Shown piece after piece: positions 1-7,330 of a stretch of DNA of 64,000 bases. The first letter of the stretch is position 1, and every line of letters starts with the position of its first letter. Source of the stretch: Clostridiales bacterium (GTDB lineage Bacteria; Bacillota; Clostridia; Lachnospirales; WQUN01); contig JAITSQ010000001.1 of the NCBI GenBank assembly GCA_031287685.1, positions 31,786 through 95,785 of the forward strand, written 5' to 3'. Made by a program: the position numbers and the translations under genes. A model generated the notes under the pieces. It had not been told where the DNA came from. It saw only the letters and a list, made by a program, of their open reading frames with translations, and ran no database searches.

Positions 1-297
1 GCCGGCAGGCTTAATTTTGACGTTGACGAGATAGAGGACATAAAGGCCGCCGTTTCGGAGGCCTGCTCCCTTTTTATCGAAAACGCCGGCGGGGGCACCT
101 TCACAATCACTTTCGCCCCGTCGCCGGGAAAGCTCTCAATGAAATTCCGCCTGAACCAGGAAACCTCCGCAAGTTTCGACGACGCCGCTATCGGCATACT
201 TATGATAAAAGCTCTTATGGATAAATTCGAAACCGACTACAAAGACAAACGCCCCGTTATAAGTATGCAGAAAATTCACCACGAGTTTTCGCTGTGA
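1..297 (+). CDS. RsbW-like anti-sigma/ATP-binding regulator, C-terminal part (5' end off window)
   Basis: An open frame runs from base 1 to a TGA at 295-297, giving about 98 residues; the start lies outside the window. The segment around FDVDEIEDIKAAVSEAC resembles the N-box helix of RsbW/SpoIIAB-type HATPase anti-sigma factors. In this family that helix binds ATP and the protein sequesters a sigma factor or phosphorylates an STAS anti-anti-sigma factor. The next gene starts within the stop codon (GTGA overlap), pointing to translational coupling. The family call is made from a short motif; the partner sigma factor is not visible here. Confidence 0.6.
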   Translation, partial: AGRLNFDVDEIEDIKAAVSEACSLFIENAGGGTFTITFAPSPGKLSMKFRLNQETSASFDDAAIGILMIKALMDKFETDYKDKRPVISMQKIHHEFSL

Positions 298-770
298 TTT
301 TCGCTTTACGGAAAGAGGCTTTTGCGGGAAAGGACTTTCTGAATGAAATGAAGCGAACCTACGAAACATTATTTTCAAGCGAATTATATAACGTCAAAAA
401 AGCCCTCAAAGAAATACTGACGTTTCTGCGCGAGCATCTGCCGGAGGAATCGGCGGCCGAGATAGACGACCTGCGCCTTATTTTCAGCGAACTGCTTTGC
501 AACGCCGTTATCCACGGCAACAAGCAGGATTTGTCCAAAAAAGTGCGCGTGGAGGTGCGCGTGGAGGAGGACGGGGTCTCGGCGGACATCTCGGACGAAG
601 GCCCTGGCTTTAATTTCCTCCTGGCGATACAAAACAATTCCGGAATCAGGCCGGCCAGCCTGTCCAATGATCACGGACGGGGTATTTTTCTTGTTCACAG
701 CCTGTCCGACTCTCTAACCTTCGGCAAAAACGGCAGCGTTGTGCAATTTTACAAAAGGGTGACTCGCTAA
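294..770 (+). CDS. RsbW-like ATP-binding regulatory protein
   Basis: A second HATPase_c-type regulator. Visible motifs are the N-box helix with ELLCNAVIHGN and the G1 box DEGPGF, followed by a G2-like HGRGIFLVHSLSD. These are the ATP-lid motifs of RsbW/SpoIIAB kinases. The GTG at 294 overlaps the upstream stop by four bases, but the conserved part begins near MKRTYETLF, so the ATG at 348 (with AAAGGA about 13 bases upstream) is an alternative start. It is followed after 5 bases by a PP2C phosphatase gene, forming a partner-switching operon. Its target STAS protein is not in the window. Confidence 0.75.
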   Translation: MIFALRKEAFAGKDFLNEMKRTYETLFSSELYNVKKALKEILTFLREHLPEESAAEIDDLRLIFSELLCNAVIHGNKQDLSKKVRVEVRVEEDGVSADISDEGPGFNFLLAIQNNSGIRPASLSNDHGRGIFLVHSLSDSLTFGKNGSVVQFYKRVTR

Positions 771-775
771 ATACT

Positions 776-1966
776 ATGGATAACATACTTATCGCTGACA
801 GCAGCCCGAAAAATTCAGAGCTGATGAGCCTTTGCCTCGTTCAGAAAGGCTACCAGGTTATGACGGCGGCCAACGGGCACCAGATAATCGCCAAGACGCA
901 GCTTTTCGGGCCTGACCTTATAATACTTGACACGCATTTTGACGATATGAGCGGCTATGAAATCTGCAAAAAAATCCGCGGCAACCCGAACAGCAAGCAC
1001 ACGCTTATTCTGTTTATATGCTCCCTCGAGACCAAAGACGCCACAATCAAGGCTTTTGAGTCTGGCGCGGACGATATTATGGAAAAAACTTTCGACGCCG
1101 TGGTGCTTTCGGCCAAGGTGGCCTCTCTTCTGCGCGTCAGCCACCTGCGCGCCCAGCTTTACGAAAACTTCGCCGAGCTTGAGGAAAAGAACAAAGTGCT
1201 CGATTTTCAGCTTAAAATGGGCCAGCAGATTCAGCGGAGCATAATGAAGGACTATGACGTCGAGGCGGGCGGCGCGCGGCTTTTATCGAATTACCTTCCC
1301 GCGCTTGACATCGGCGGGGATTTTTACGACGTTTCAATAATAAACGAATATTCGACGGGGCTTTGCATAGGGGACGTTTCCGGCCACGGGATTTCGGCCG
1401 CGCTGCTTACGACAATGCTCCTCTCAATGGTCAAGGTTGACCCGAAGCTCTACTTTAACCCGGACTTGTTTTTAAGCTCCATAAACAACAAGTTCTGCAA
1501 CATTTTCGAAGGCAGCGACATCGGTATGTATTCCTGCCTTTTCTGTCTGCTTATCGACAACAAACAGCGCAAGCTCTACTACTCGAACGCCGGGCAGCCT
1601 CTGCCCTTTTATTATAACGCCAAGAAAGGCGACGTTTGCGAGCTTGATATAAACGGCACGCCGATAGGCATGATTCCCGGCTCCGTTTACGAGTGCAAAT
1701 CGCTTAACTATAATTCGGGCGATATTCTGGTGTTTTACACGGACGGCCTGCCCGACGCGCTTTACAAAAGTGCCCCGGAGGAATTCGGGAACCGTATGCG
1801 CGAGCTTTTGACCGATTTCGGAGAGGATTCCGCGGCCAAAACCGCCGGGCCCGACTTAACGGAGCTTCGGAAGTCAATAATAGACACGTTCTACGACTTG
1901 AACGCCACCGCCTCAAAAAAATATATATTAGACGACACGAGCCTTGTGCTGTGCCGGTTTGAGTAA
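776..1966 (+). CDS. Receiver domain-PP2C (RsbU/SpoIIE-type) phosphatase
   Basis: The 396-residue protein has an N-terminal CheY-like receiver (acidic pocket near ADSS, phospho-acceptor Asp in LIILDTHFDD near residue 52). A coiled linker with EKNKVLDFQLKMGQQIQRS leads to a PP2C/SpoIIE domain. Metal-binding motifs are GGDFYDV near residue 180, GDVSGHG near 199 and YTDGLPDA near the C-terminus. The family dephosphorylates STAS anti-anti-sigma factors, so the receiver would couple a two-component signal to the two RsbW-like proteins encoded just upstream. The operon order is kinase, kinase, phosphatase, with a hairpin terminator after it. Confidence 0.85.
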   Translation: MDNILIADSSPKNSELMSLCLVQKGYQVMTAANGHQIIAKTQLFGPDLIILDTHFDDMSGYEICKKIRGNPNSKHTLILFICSLETKDATIKAFESGADDIMEKTFDAVVLSAKVASLLRVSHLRAQLYENFAELEEKNKVLDFQLKMGQQIQRSIMKDYDVEAGGARLLSNYLPALDIGGDFYDVSIINEYSTGLCIGDVSGHGISAALLTTMLLSMVKVDPKLYFNPDLFLSSINNKFCNIFEGSDIGMYSCLFCLLIDNKQRKLYYSNAGQPLPFYYNAKKGDVCELDINGTPIGMIPGSVYECKSLNYNSGDILVFYTDGLPDALYKSAPEEFGNRMRELLTDFGEDSAAKTAGPDLTELRKSIIDTFYDLNATASKKYILDDTSLVLCRFE

Positions 1967-1998
1967 AACGGCGGCTTAATACGCCCGGTTTCCCCGCC

Positions 1999-2046
1999 AA
2001 ACGCCCTTGCTTCAGAAACACTTGAAGCGGGGGCGTTTATTTTTGC
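1999..2046 (+). terminator. Rho-independent terminator after the partner-switching operon
   Basis: An imperfect stem pairs AAACGCCCttGCTTCA with TGAAGCggGGGCGTTT around a short loop, followed by a T-rich stretch. It lies about 30 bases past the phosphatase stop. Confidence 0.7.
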
Positions 2047-2106
2047 GCGAGAAAAACTATGGAGTTTTCGTCATTTTTATATTTTTATTAAAAAATCTAA
2101 AAATTG

Positions 2107-2135
2107 TTGCAAAATCGCTTAAGTTGTATTATATT
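2107..2135 (+). promoter_or_regulatory. Probable sigma-A promoter of the AbrB-like gene
   Basis: TTGCAA and TATATT are separated by 17 bases in an AT-rich intergenic stretch, about 80 bases upstream of the AbrB-like start. The -35 box matches four of six consensus bases and the -10 five of six. Confidence 0.45.
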
Positions 2136-2214
2136 TATACATAGTATCTTGTATTTCGTGCTATTAGTATTAAAAGCGACGGCACGGAAAATTTATTATA
2201 AAGGAGCTACCACT

Positions 2215-2373
2215 ATGACAGCAAAAGTTGCAATCGAAAGAGGCTTCAGAATAACAATCCCAAAAGAAATGGCCTGGAAACTGGGCTTCACGGAGGGCTG
2301 CGCGCTGAACTGCCGCGCGAGCGGCGGCGCGCTCATTCTTGAGAAAGAGGCTATCCCCCCCTTTAACAGCTAA
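2215..2373 (+). CDS. AbrB/SpoVT-type DNA-binding domain, possibly the N-terminal half of a split gene
   Basis: The 52-residue product begins MTAKVAIERGFRITIPKEM, the swapped-hairpin AbrB/MazE fold with the typical R-x-TIPK core. It has a good Shine-Dalgarno AAGGAG 9 bases upstream of the ATG at 2215. The reading frame ends just after the fold, past a run of seven C at 2355-2361. Removing one C would join it directly to the BTAD domain that follows, giving EKEAIPPLTANDRRLY at the junction. It is therefore either a stand-alone DNA-binding domain or the first half of a fused regulator. Confidence 0.7.
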   Translation: MTAKVAIERGFRITIPKEMAWKLGFTEGCALNCRASGGALILEKEAIPPFNS

Positions 2374-2893
2374 CGACCGCCGCCTGTATGTGCGCTGTTT
2401 CTCGAATTTTTCCGTAGAAACAGGCGGTGAAACCACCGACACGCATAGCGCGAAGGCGAATGAACTTATAGCGTTTCTGGCCTGTGAGCGCGGCTCCGTG
2501 TCGAAACGCCGCGCCGCGGAAACCCTCTGGGCGGACAGCCCGCCGGAAAAGGCGATTAAAAGCCTTTATCAGACGCTCCGGCACCTCCGGACGCTGGATT
2601 TCCCCGCGCCGCCCATAGTTTCCGAAACACGCGGCGCTCTGCGGCTTGCCGCCGCGACGGACACGGCGGACTTCCTGCGCCTGTACGAAAGCGGCGCGCC
2701 CGAGGACTGGGAGCGCGCCGTCGTGCTATACCGCGGCATACTTCTTGTAGACAACTGCTACGACTGGGCCAGCGAATATGAAGGCTACTACGACGTGCGG
2801 TACTATGAGCTGCTCTCCCGCCTCGCGGCGCATTACGCGAGCGCGGGGAATAAAAACCTCGCCCGGTATTACAAAAACAGGCTGAACGAATAA
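2339..2893 (+). CDS. SARP-like winged-helix plus BTAD domain protein (second half of a split regulator?)
   Basis: The frame encodes an OmpR-type winged helix (SAKANELIAFLACERG...RRAAETLW...SLYQTLRHLR). A BTAD-like alpha-helical repeat (DTADFLRLYESGAPEDWERAVVLYRG...YYELLSRLAAHYASAGN) follows. This is the output arrangement of SARP-like regulators. The only in-frame start before the conserved region is a TTG at 2339 with no visible ribosome binding site, lying inside the AbrB-like gene. That supports translation as part of an AbrB-BTAD fusion by frameshift or a one-base indel. No receiver domain is present. It ends at a bidirectional terminator. Confidence 0.6.
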   Translation: MRKRLSPPLTANDRRLYVRCFSNFSVETGGETTDTHSAKANELIAFLACERGSVSKRRAAETLWADSPPEKAIKSLYQTLRHLRTLDFPAPPIVSETRGALRLAAATDTADFLRLYESGAPEDWERAVVLYRGILLVDNCYDWASEYEGYYDVRYYELLSRLAAHYASAGNKNLARYYKNRLNE

Positions 2894-2920
2894 GGAAGGG
2901 GGCTAAGCCCCCCCTTCCTT
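2892..2920. terminator. Bidirectional terminator
   Basis: AAGGAAGGGGG pairs with CCCCCTTCCTT around a short loop, between two converging genes. It overlaps the stop region of the minus-strand gene that ends at 2919. T-runs are short. Confidence 0.6.
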
Positions 2921-3470
2921 ACCTCAGCCTCGCGTATTTAACCTCCTCCGATTTCATCGCGCTTATCAGGCGGCGGCGGAGCTTCAGCGCGTCAAAAAAC
3001 GCGAAAAAATAGAGTACGCCCGCCAACGCCGCGAAAGGCACGGCGAATATCCCGTCCATCTCCATACCAACAGCTATCGACAACGAAGAGAGCATAACCG
3101 TCGTAAACATCAGCGCGCTCCCCCTCGCCATAAAGCCCAGGAGCATCTGGCCCGCGCCGGGTATCAGCGCGCAAATAAACGTAAGGAAGCCGTTCGGCTT
3201 TTTCGCGGGGACGATGAAGGTCGGGTTTATGACGGCTTCGGCAAGCAGGCTTACGACGCCCCTGTCGTCCGTCGGCTTCGTTTTATAGCCGTCCATAACC
3301 CTGGCCGCCCTCGCCCTGGGCTCGTCCCCCGCCAAAGCCGCGAAAACGCCCCCGCAGTCGCGGCAGGCGGCTGAGCCTCCCTCCACGGCGGCACATTCCT
3401 GACAAAGCCCCGCGCCGCACTTCGCGCAAGTGTAAACGGCGCTTCGCGCCGAGTGGTTTTTGCAATTCAT
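2919..3470 (-). CDS. B-box-type zinc finger membrane protein
   Basis: The 183-residue product starts with a Cys/His-rich module (C-x2-H, C-x2-C, C-x2-C, C-x2-C within the first 40 residues) like the B-box zinc fingers found in Firmicutes membrane proteins. A linker of about 45 residues follows, then two or three hydrophobic segments (GFLTFICALIPGAGQMLLGF; ALMFTTVMLSSLSIAVGM; AVPFAALAGVLYFFAFF). Known relatives are membrane proteins of unknown function. A Shine-Dalgarno (AGGGGAATTTCAG) precedes the ATG at 3470. Confidence 0.7.
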   Translation of the reverse strand: MNCKNHSARSAVYTCAKCGAGLCQECAAVEGGSAACRDCGGVFAALAGDEPRARAARVMDGYKTKPTDDRGVVSLLAEAVINPTFIVPAKKPNGFLTFICALIPGAGQMLLGFMARGSALMFTTVMLSSLSIAVGMEMDGIFAVPFAALAGVLYFFAFFDALKLRRRLISAMKSEEVKYARLR

Positions 3471-3542
3471 CTGAAATTCCCCTTTATGTATGGTTTTTCT
3501 TGCACACCTTTACATACGAGGGATTTTCCGGAAAGTTTACGC

Positions 3543-3968
3543 TTACTCCAGATTTTTAACGGAAATTTTTGACAGCACAGCCGGGACGGCCTCTCCCCCG
3601 GCTTCTTTTATTCGCAAAAGGTCGAACGCCGCGCGCACCGCCTGGATTTTTACGGAATAAATATACGAAATCTGGCTCGCCGTGTAGCTTTCCGGGCTGC
3701 CGCAGGCGATTTCCCGCGCGTAAAAGCGGCAGACCGCGCTGCTGCCCTCCCGCATAATTATGAAAAAAACGCGCCTGTCGATTTCCTTAACCTCCCCGCG
3801 AACGCCCGCCTCCCGCGCGATTTTCTCCGCTTCGTCAAGCGGCATCTCCAGCAGCAGAGCCGCATCGCCTATTTCCATACTGCCCCCGTCGCCAAGCTCT
3901 TTAACGCGCACGTCTATTTTCCGCAGAAGCGGCGCTATTTCCAGGCTGTACCAGTCAAACACGCTCAA
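3543..3968 (-). CDS. Hypothetical protein, 141 aa
   Basis: A soluble, charged product starting MSVFDWYSLEIAPLLRKIDVRVKEL, with no signal peptide or membrane segment. The middle part (ALLLEMPLDEAEKIAREAGV) could form a small helix-turn-helix-like fold. I do not recognise a family. Codon use matches its neighbours and GGGGGATATTCTTTGAGC precedes the ATG, so it is likely a real gene. Confidence 0.55.
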   Translation of the reverse strand: MSVFDWYSLEIAPLLRKIDVRVKELGDGGSMEIGDAALLLEMPLDEAEKIAREAGVRGEVKEIDRRVFFIIMREGSSAVCRFYAREIACGSPESYTASQISYIYSVKIQAVRAAFDLLRIKEAGGEAVPAVLSKISVKNLE

Positions 3969-4001
3969 AGAATATCCCCCCGAAACAAAAAGTATGAGTC
4001 C

Positions 4002-4150
4002 AGCCGTTCTTACTTGAAAAAGGCTGAAAGCGAGAACAAAACGCGCGGCAAGAAGGTGGCTTTTTGGCGGGGCTTCAACCGCCCAAAAACACCGGGCATT
4101 AGGCGCGTTTCGGGCGACGCTTAAAGCCTATTTTCAAGTTGAACGGCTAT
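4002..4150. repeat. MITE-like element with terminal inverted repeats and a nested palindrome
   Basis: The ends are inverted copies: AGCCGTTCTTACTTGAAAA at 4002-4020 and, reverse-complemented from 4131-4149, AGCCGTTCAACTTGAAAA. Inside lie a second inverted pair (AGGCTGAAAGCG / CGCTTAAAGCCT) and the core GCAAGAAGGTGGCTTTTTGG-stem-CCAAAAACACCGGGCA. The core is shared with elements near 18.4, 27.1, 33.1 and 44.0 kb. It lies between two minus-strand genes and carries no coding frame. Confidence 0.65.
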
Positions 4151-4201
4151 AATTATACCTCTTTAACGGGTCCTTCCGCAAATGTAATATCTGGGCGTTC
4201 C

Positions 4202-4245
4202 AATAGACCTCTTGCGGAATTGGACAATTCCGCAAGAGGTCTATT
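4202..4245. repeat. Perfect 20-bp-arm hairpin
   Basis: The arms at 4202-4221 and 4226-4245 are exact reverse complements with a GGAC loop. The right arm ends at the stop codon of the minus-strand gene, so it sits immediately downstream of that gene. It has no clear U-run in either direction, so a plain intrinsic terminator is doubtful. It may stabilise the 3' end or be a palindromic repeat. Confidence 0.6.
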
Positions 4246-5057
4246 CAATCATACACCGTCGCCGGAATGAAGCACTCAAATTCCCGCTCCCGGCCGGTTT
4301 CCCCCTCAAAAAACCAGGCCGCCTGAACAACGCTGTTTTCGTAAAAATACACTAGCTGGCCTTTGCGGAGGTCAACCTCCTCCCCGGCGGGCGGCAGCTC
4401 CGCAAGGGCCTCCTCCATTGTCTTGATCTCGCCGGACCCTATTTTTTCATAGCTGATGAAATAATAATCCGCCCCCGTCACCCTCCCCTGGGCGTCGAGC
4501 CGCACCACCTGCGGAAACGCGTAGTTTTTCAGGTTCCCCAGCCGGTTTATGAAGCTCAGCGTGAAGCCGCCGTCCGGGGCCTTCAGCGCCTTGACTTCCT
4601 CATACGGCGTGAAAAGCCCCCGCTCCGCCAAAAAATCCTCCGCGCGCCGGACGGCCTCCTCGTCGCTGCGCGGGGGCGCGTCGGGCCTCGTTTCTCCGGC
4701 GTTCTCGTATTCTATAAAGGCCGCGTCCTTATGGATTATGAGCCGCTCCGCGCCGTTTCGCAGAGTAAACGCCTCCGCGCCCTCCGTTATCCCGGCGGAC
4801 TCCATACCGAAAAGGACGGCGTATTTACGCACGGACTCCGCCGACGCGCGGAAAGGCTTCGGTACGTATGTGTTCACGCGCCCCTGGGGCCGCGCCGACG
4901 GTATGAAGCTTAATTTGTAATTAAGCGCCGCCGGACGCTCCGGAGCTTTATACGCCGAAGTCAGCGCCCCCCGCCCGGGGCTTCCCAGAAACCCCGCGGC
5001 CAGAACGCACATTATTACCGCCGCCGCTATGGCGAATCCGCCCGCTTTACCTTTCAC
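4245..5057 (-). CDS. YycI/YycH-like secreted or membrane-anchored protein
   Basis: The 270-residue product has an N-terminal membrane segment (GGFAIAAAVIMCVLAAGFLG) and an extracellular remainder. The C-terminal half (SFINRLGNLKNYAFPQVVRLDAQGRV, then VYFYENSVVQAAWFFEG) resembles the duplicated beta-sheet folds of YycI/YycH. Those proteins regulate the WalK kinase in Bacillus. No walRK genes are in the window, so the functional link is weak. PepSY-like folds are an alternative. It ends at a perfect hairpin. Confidence 0.4.
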   Translation of the reverse strand: MKGKAGGFAIAAAVIMCVLAAGFLGSPGRGALTSAYKAPERPAALNYKLSFIPSARPQGRVNTYVPKPFRASAESVRKYAVLFGMESAGITEGAEAFTLRNGAERLIIHKDAAFIEYENAGETRPDAPPRSDEEAVRRAEDFLAERGLFTPYEEVKALKAPDGGFTLSFINRLGNLKNYAFPQVVRLDAQGRVTGADYYFISYEKIGSGEIKTMEEALAELPPAGEEVDLRKGQLVYFYENSVVQAAWFFEGETGREREFECFIPATVYD

Positions 5058-5111
5058 CTAAACCACGTTCTTTCCATAATATACAATAAGTACTTATCGG
5101 GAGAGTTCTCT

Positions 5112-5750
5112 ATGCCCAGCACGCCTCATTTTCTTGAAGCCGCCGCTCTGACCGCCGCGCTTTCGGCGGACGCTTTCGCCGCAGCCTTCGCCTACGGCGC
5201 GAGCGGCATCAAAATCCCTTTCAAATCCGTACAGGTAATAAATATAGTATGCGCGTCCTGCCTTGTTGTATCCCTGCTGGCGGGGCGGCTCCTCAAAAAC
5301 GTGATTTCCCCGCGCGCGGCGGCGTCCGCCTGCTTCATAATACTGCTCGCGCTCGGCGCGGCCAAGCTCCTTGACTGCCTGACGAAATCGCTCATCCGAA
5401 AATATAATACGTTTAATAAGGAGATAAAGTTTTCCGTTTTCAGCCTTTATTTTATATTAAATTTATACGCCAACCCCGAGGAAGCGGACGTAGACCGCTC
5501 AAAGACTCTCTCCGCGGGGGAGGCGCTCTCGCTGTCCGCCGCCCTCTCTCTAGACGGGCTGGCTGTCGGCGTGGGCGCGGCCCTTTCCGGTATGCGCGCT
5601 CCTTACATTATAGCCTGCTCGCTTATTTTCAATACTCTGTTCGTTATGGCCGGCGCCGCCGCGGGCAAGCAGGCCCGCCGCCTGCCCGCCGATTTCTCCT
5701 GGCTTGGCGGGGCCGTGCTTATAATGTTAGCGTTTTTGAAACTGCGCTGA
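5112..5750 (+). CDS. ytaF: YtaF-like sporulation membrane protein (MntP/cation-exporter fold)
   Basis: The 212-residue product has about six hydrophobic helices in two repeats, each opening with an acidic motif: ALTAALSADAFAAAFAYGA near residue 12 and ALSLSAALSLDGLAVGVGAAL near 140. The central loop has the typical YANPEEADVDRSKTLSAGEAL signature. In the family (YtaF, related to MntP) these repeats form a membrane transporter-like fold, and YtaF is linked to sporulation. GGGAGAG lies upstream of the ATG at 5112. It is divergent from the YycI-like gene across a 54-base gap holding a probable TATACAAT-type promoter element. Confidence 0.8.
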   Translation: MPSTPHFLEAAALTAALSADAFAAAFAYGASGIKIPFKSVQVINIVCASCLVVSLLAGRLLKNVISPRAAASACFIILLALGAAKLLDCLTKSLIRKYNTFNKEIKFSVFSLYFILNLYANPEEADVDRSKTLSAGEALSLSAALSLDGLAVGVGAALSGMRAPYIIACSLIFNTLFVMAGAAAGKQARRLPADFSWLGGAVLIMLAFLKLR

Positions 5751-5770
5751 CATTTTTAATCTAATTATAA

Positions 5771-5799
5771 TTGAATAGCCGCCGCGGAAAGAGTATAAT
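5771..5799 (+). promoter_or_regulatory. Sigma-A promoter of the RND efflux operon
   Basis: TTGAAT at 5771-5776 and a perfect TATAAT at 5794-5799 are separated by 17 bases, about 85 bases upstream of the adaptor gene start. No clear operator palindrome is seen. Confidence 0.7.
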
Positions 5800-5883
5800 A
5801 GAATTTATGTTTAATAAAACCGCGCGGCTCCGTTAATATAGCAATGTGAGCTTGCGCGGTCTCTTTGGAAACGGAGGATTACA

Positions 5884-7326
5884 ATGAAGATTCCAGAAAC
5901 CGCCAGACGCGCCGTTCGCTGCGCTCTGCCTATTTTCCTGCTGTGCGCGTGCTCAGCCCCCAAGGCCGCCGAGGAAGCTCCGCTTGTCCCGGTAGAGGTT
6001 ACAATCGCCGCCCCGACGGGCATAAAGAACGAGCTTTCCTACGTCGGAGAGGTCAAGCCGGCCCGCTCCGTGAACGTAATAGCGAAAGTCCCCGGAAAGG
6101 TGACGAATACTTATTTTGAAACGGGAGACGCGGTGAGCGCGGAGGACGTCCTTTTCACCGTCGACACCACGGACGTGGAAAACTCCATACGCCAGATAGA
6201 CGCGCAAATCGCGCAAGCCGACAAGGGCATCTCCACGGCGGAAAACGCCCTGGCCTCCACTCAGGGCGGGCAGTATCAGTCCTCCGTGCTTTCACAGGAG
6301 ACCGGCATTTCAAATACTCAGGCCCAGCTGTCCGCCGCCGAAATCACCGTTAAAAACGCCGAAATAAGCGTGCAGAACGCCCAGGCGCAGTTTGAGAACG
6401 TCTCCTCCTCTTTCGACGCCACAAAGACCCTTTACGACAACGGCCTTGTGGCCAAAAACGATTATGACAAGGCCCAGCTCGGCTATGACCAGGCGCAATC
6501 CACTTTAGACTCCGCGCGCAACGCCCGCGACCAGGCGGAGGCCAGCTACAACGCGCTTGTAAACGCCGCTCAGAACGCTCAAAAAGGGCTTGAGCTGACC
6601 CAGACGACAATCGCGGAGGATAACCGCCGGCAGGCTCAGCTCGCCCTTGACTCCGCGCGGGCCTCAAAAGACGTGCTGCTGGTGCAGAAAAGCATAGCGG
6701 AAAAGAGCCTCTCGGACACTAAGGTGACCAGCCCGATTTCCGGCGTTGTGAGCGCTAAAAACGCTGACGTGAACGGATATGTGTCCGCCGGAAGCCCCGC
6801 CTATGTAATCGTGGATTTACGCGGCCTTTCCGCCACTGTCAATGTGTCCTCCCTGCTTGTGGGCTCTCTTAAACACGGGGACCCGGTGAGCGTCTCCGCG
6901 CGGGGCGGCTCCTCCGAGACTCAATACGCCGGCTCCATTAAGACAATCGCCCCCTCCGCCGACCAAACGGGGACTTACCCTGTGGAGGTTTCCCTGCCCG
7001 GCGCTTCGGACGGCCTGAAGCCCGGTATGTTCGTCTCACTCAGATTCACGCGCGAAAAGAACGACTCGGCGATTGCCATAACCCCGAACGCCGTCCTGAG
7101 CGACGACAAGGGGTATTATGTGTACCTTGAGAAAAACGGCGTGGTGGAAAGAACCCCCGTCACTCTCGGAATCAACGGCGGCGCGCTTGTGGAAATCGCC
7201 TCCGGGGTCTCCTCCGGGGACCGCGTGATTACCAAGGGGCAGACCTACGTATCGAGCGGCGACCATGTGAACGTCTCCGCCACGGTTGACGCTTCCGCTC
7301 CGCAAACAGAATCGACTGGAGGCTGA
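5884..7326 (+). CDS. RND efflux periplasmic adaptor (MFP/HlyD family) lipoprotein
   Basis: The 480-residue protein has a short signal peptide ending in a lipobox-like LLCACS with the lipid Cys at residue 23. A biotinyl-lipoyl half (VGEVKPARSVNVIAKVPGKV) is followed by a long coiled coil rich in Gln and Ala (about residues 100-265). Then come the returning lipoyl half (DTKVTSPISGVVSAKNADVNGYV) and beta-barrel and membrane-proximal domains. Adaptors of this type link an RND pump to the outer layer or, in Firmicutes, act with SwrC-like pumps. GGAGG precedes the ATG at 5884. The pump gene follows after 4 bases. Confidence 0.9.
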   Translation: MKIPETARRAVRCALPIFLLCACSAPKAAEEAPLVPVEVTIAAPTGIKNELSYVGEVKPARSVNVIAKVPGKVTNTYFETGDAVSAEDVLFTVDTTDVENSIRQIDAQIAQADKGISTAENALASTQGGQYQSSVLSQETGISNTQAQLSAAEITVKNAEISVQNAQAQFENVSSSFDATKTLYDNGLVAKNDYDKAQLGYDQAQSTLDSARNARDQAEASYNALVNAAQNAQKGLELTQTTIAEDNRRQAQLALDSARASKDVLLVQKSIAEKSLSDTKVTSPISGVVSAKNADVNGYVSAGSPAYVIVDLRGLSATVNVSSLLVGSLKHGDPVSVSARGGSSETQYAGSIKTIAPSADQTGTYPVEVSLPGASDGLKPGMFVSLRFTREKNDSAIAITPNAVLSDDKGYYVYLEKNGVVERTPVTLGINGGALVEIASGVSSGDRVITKGQTYVSSGDHVNVSATVDASAPQTESTGG

Positions 7327-7330
7327 AACG

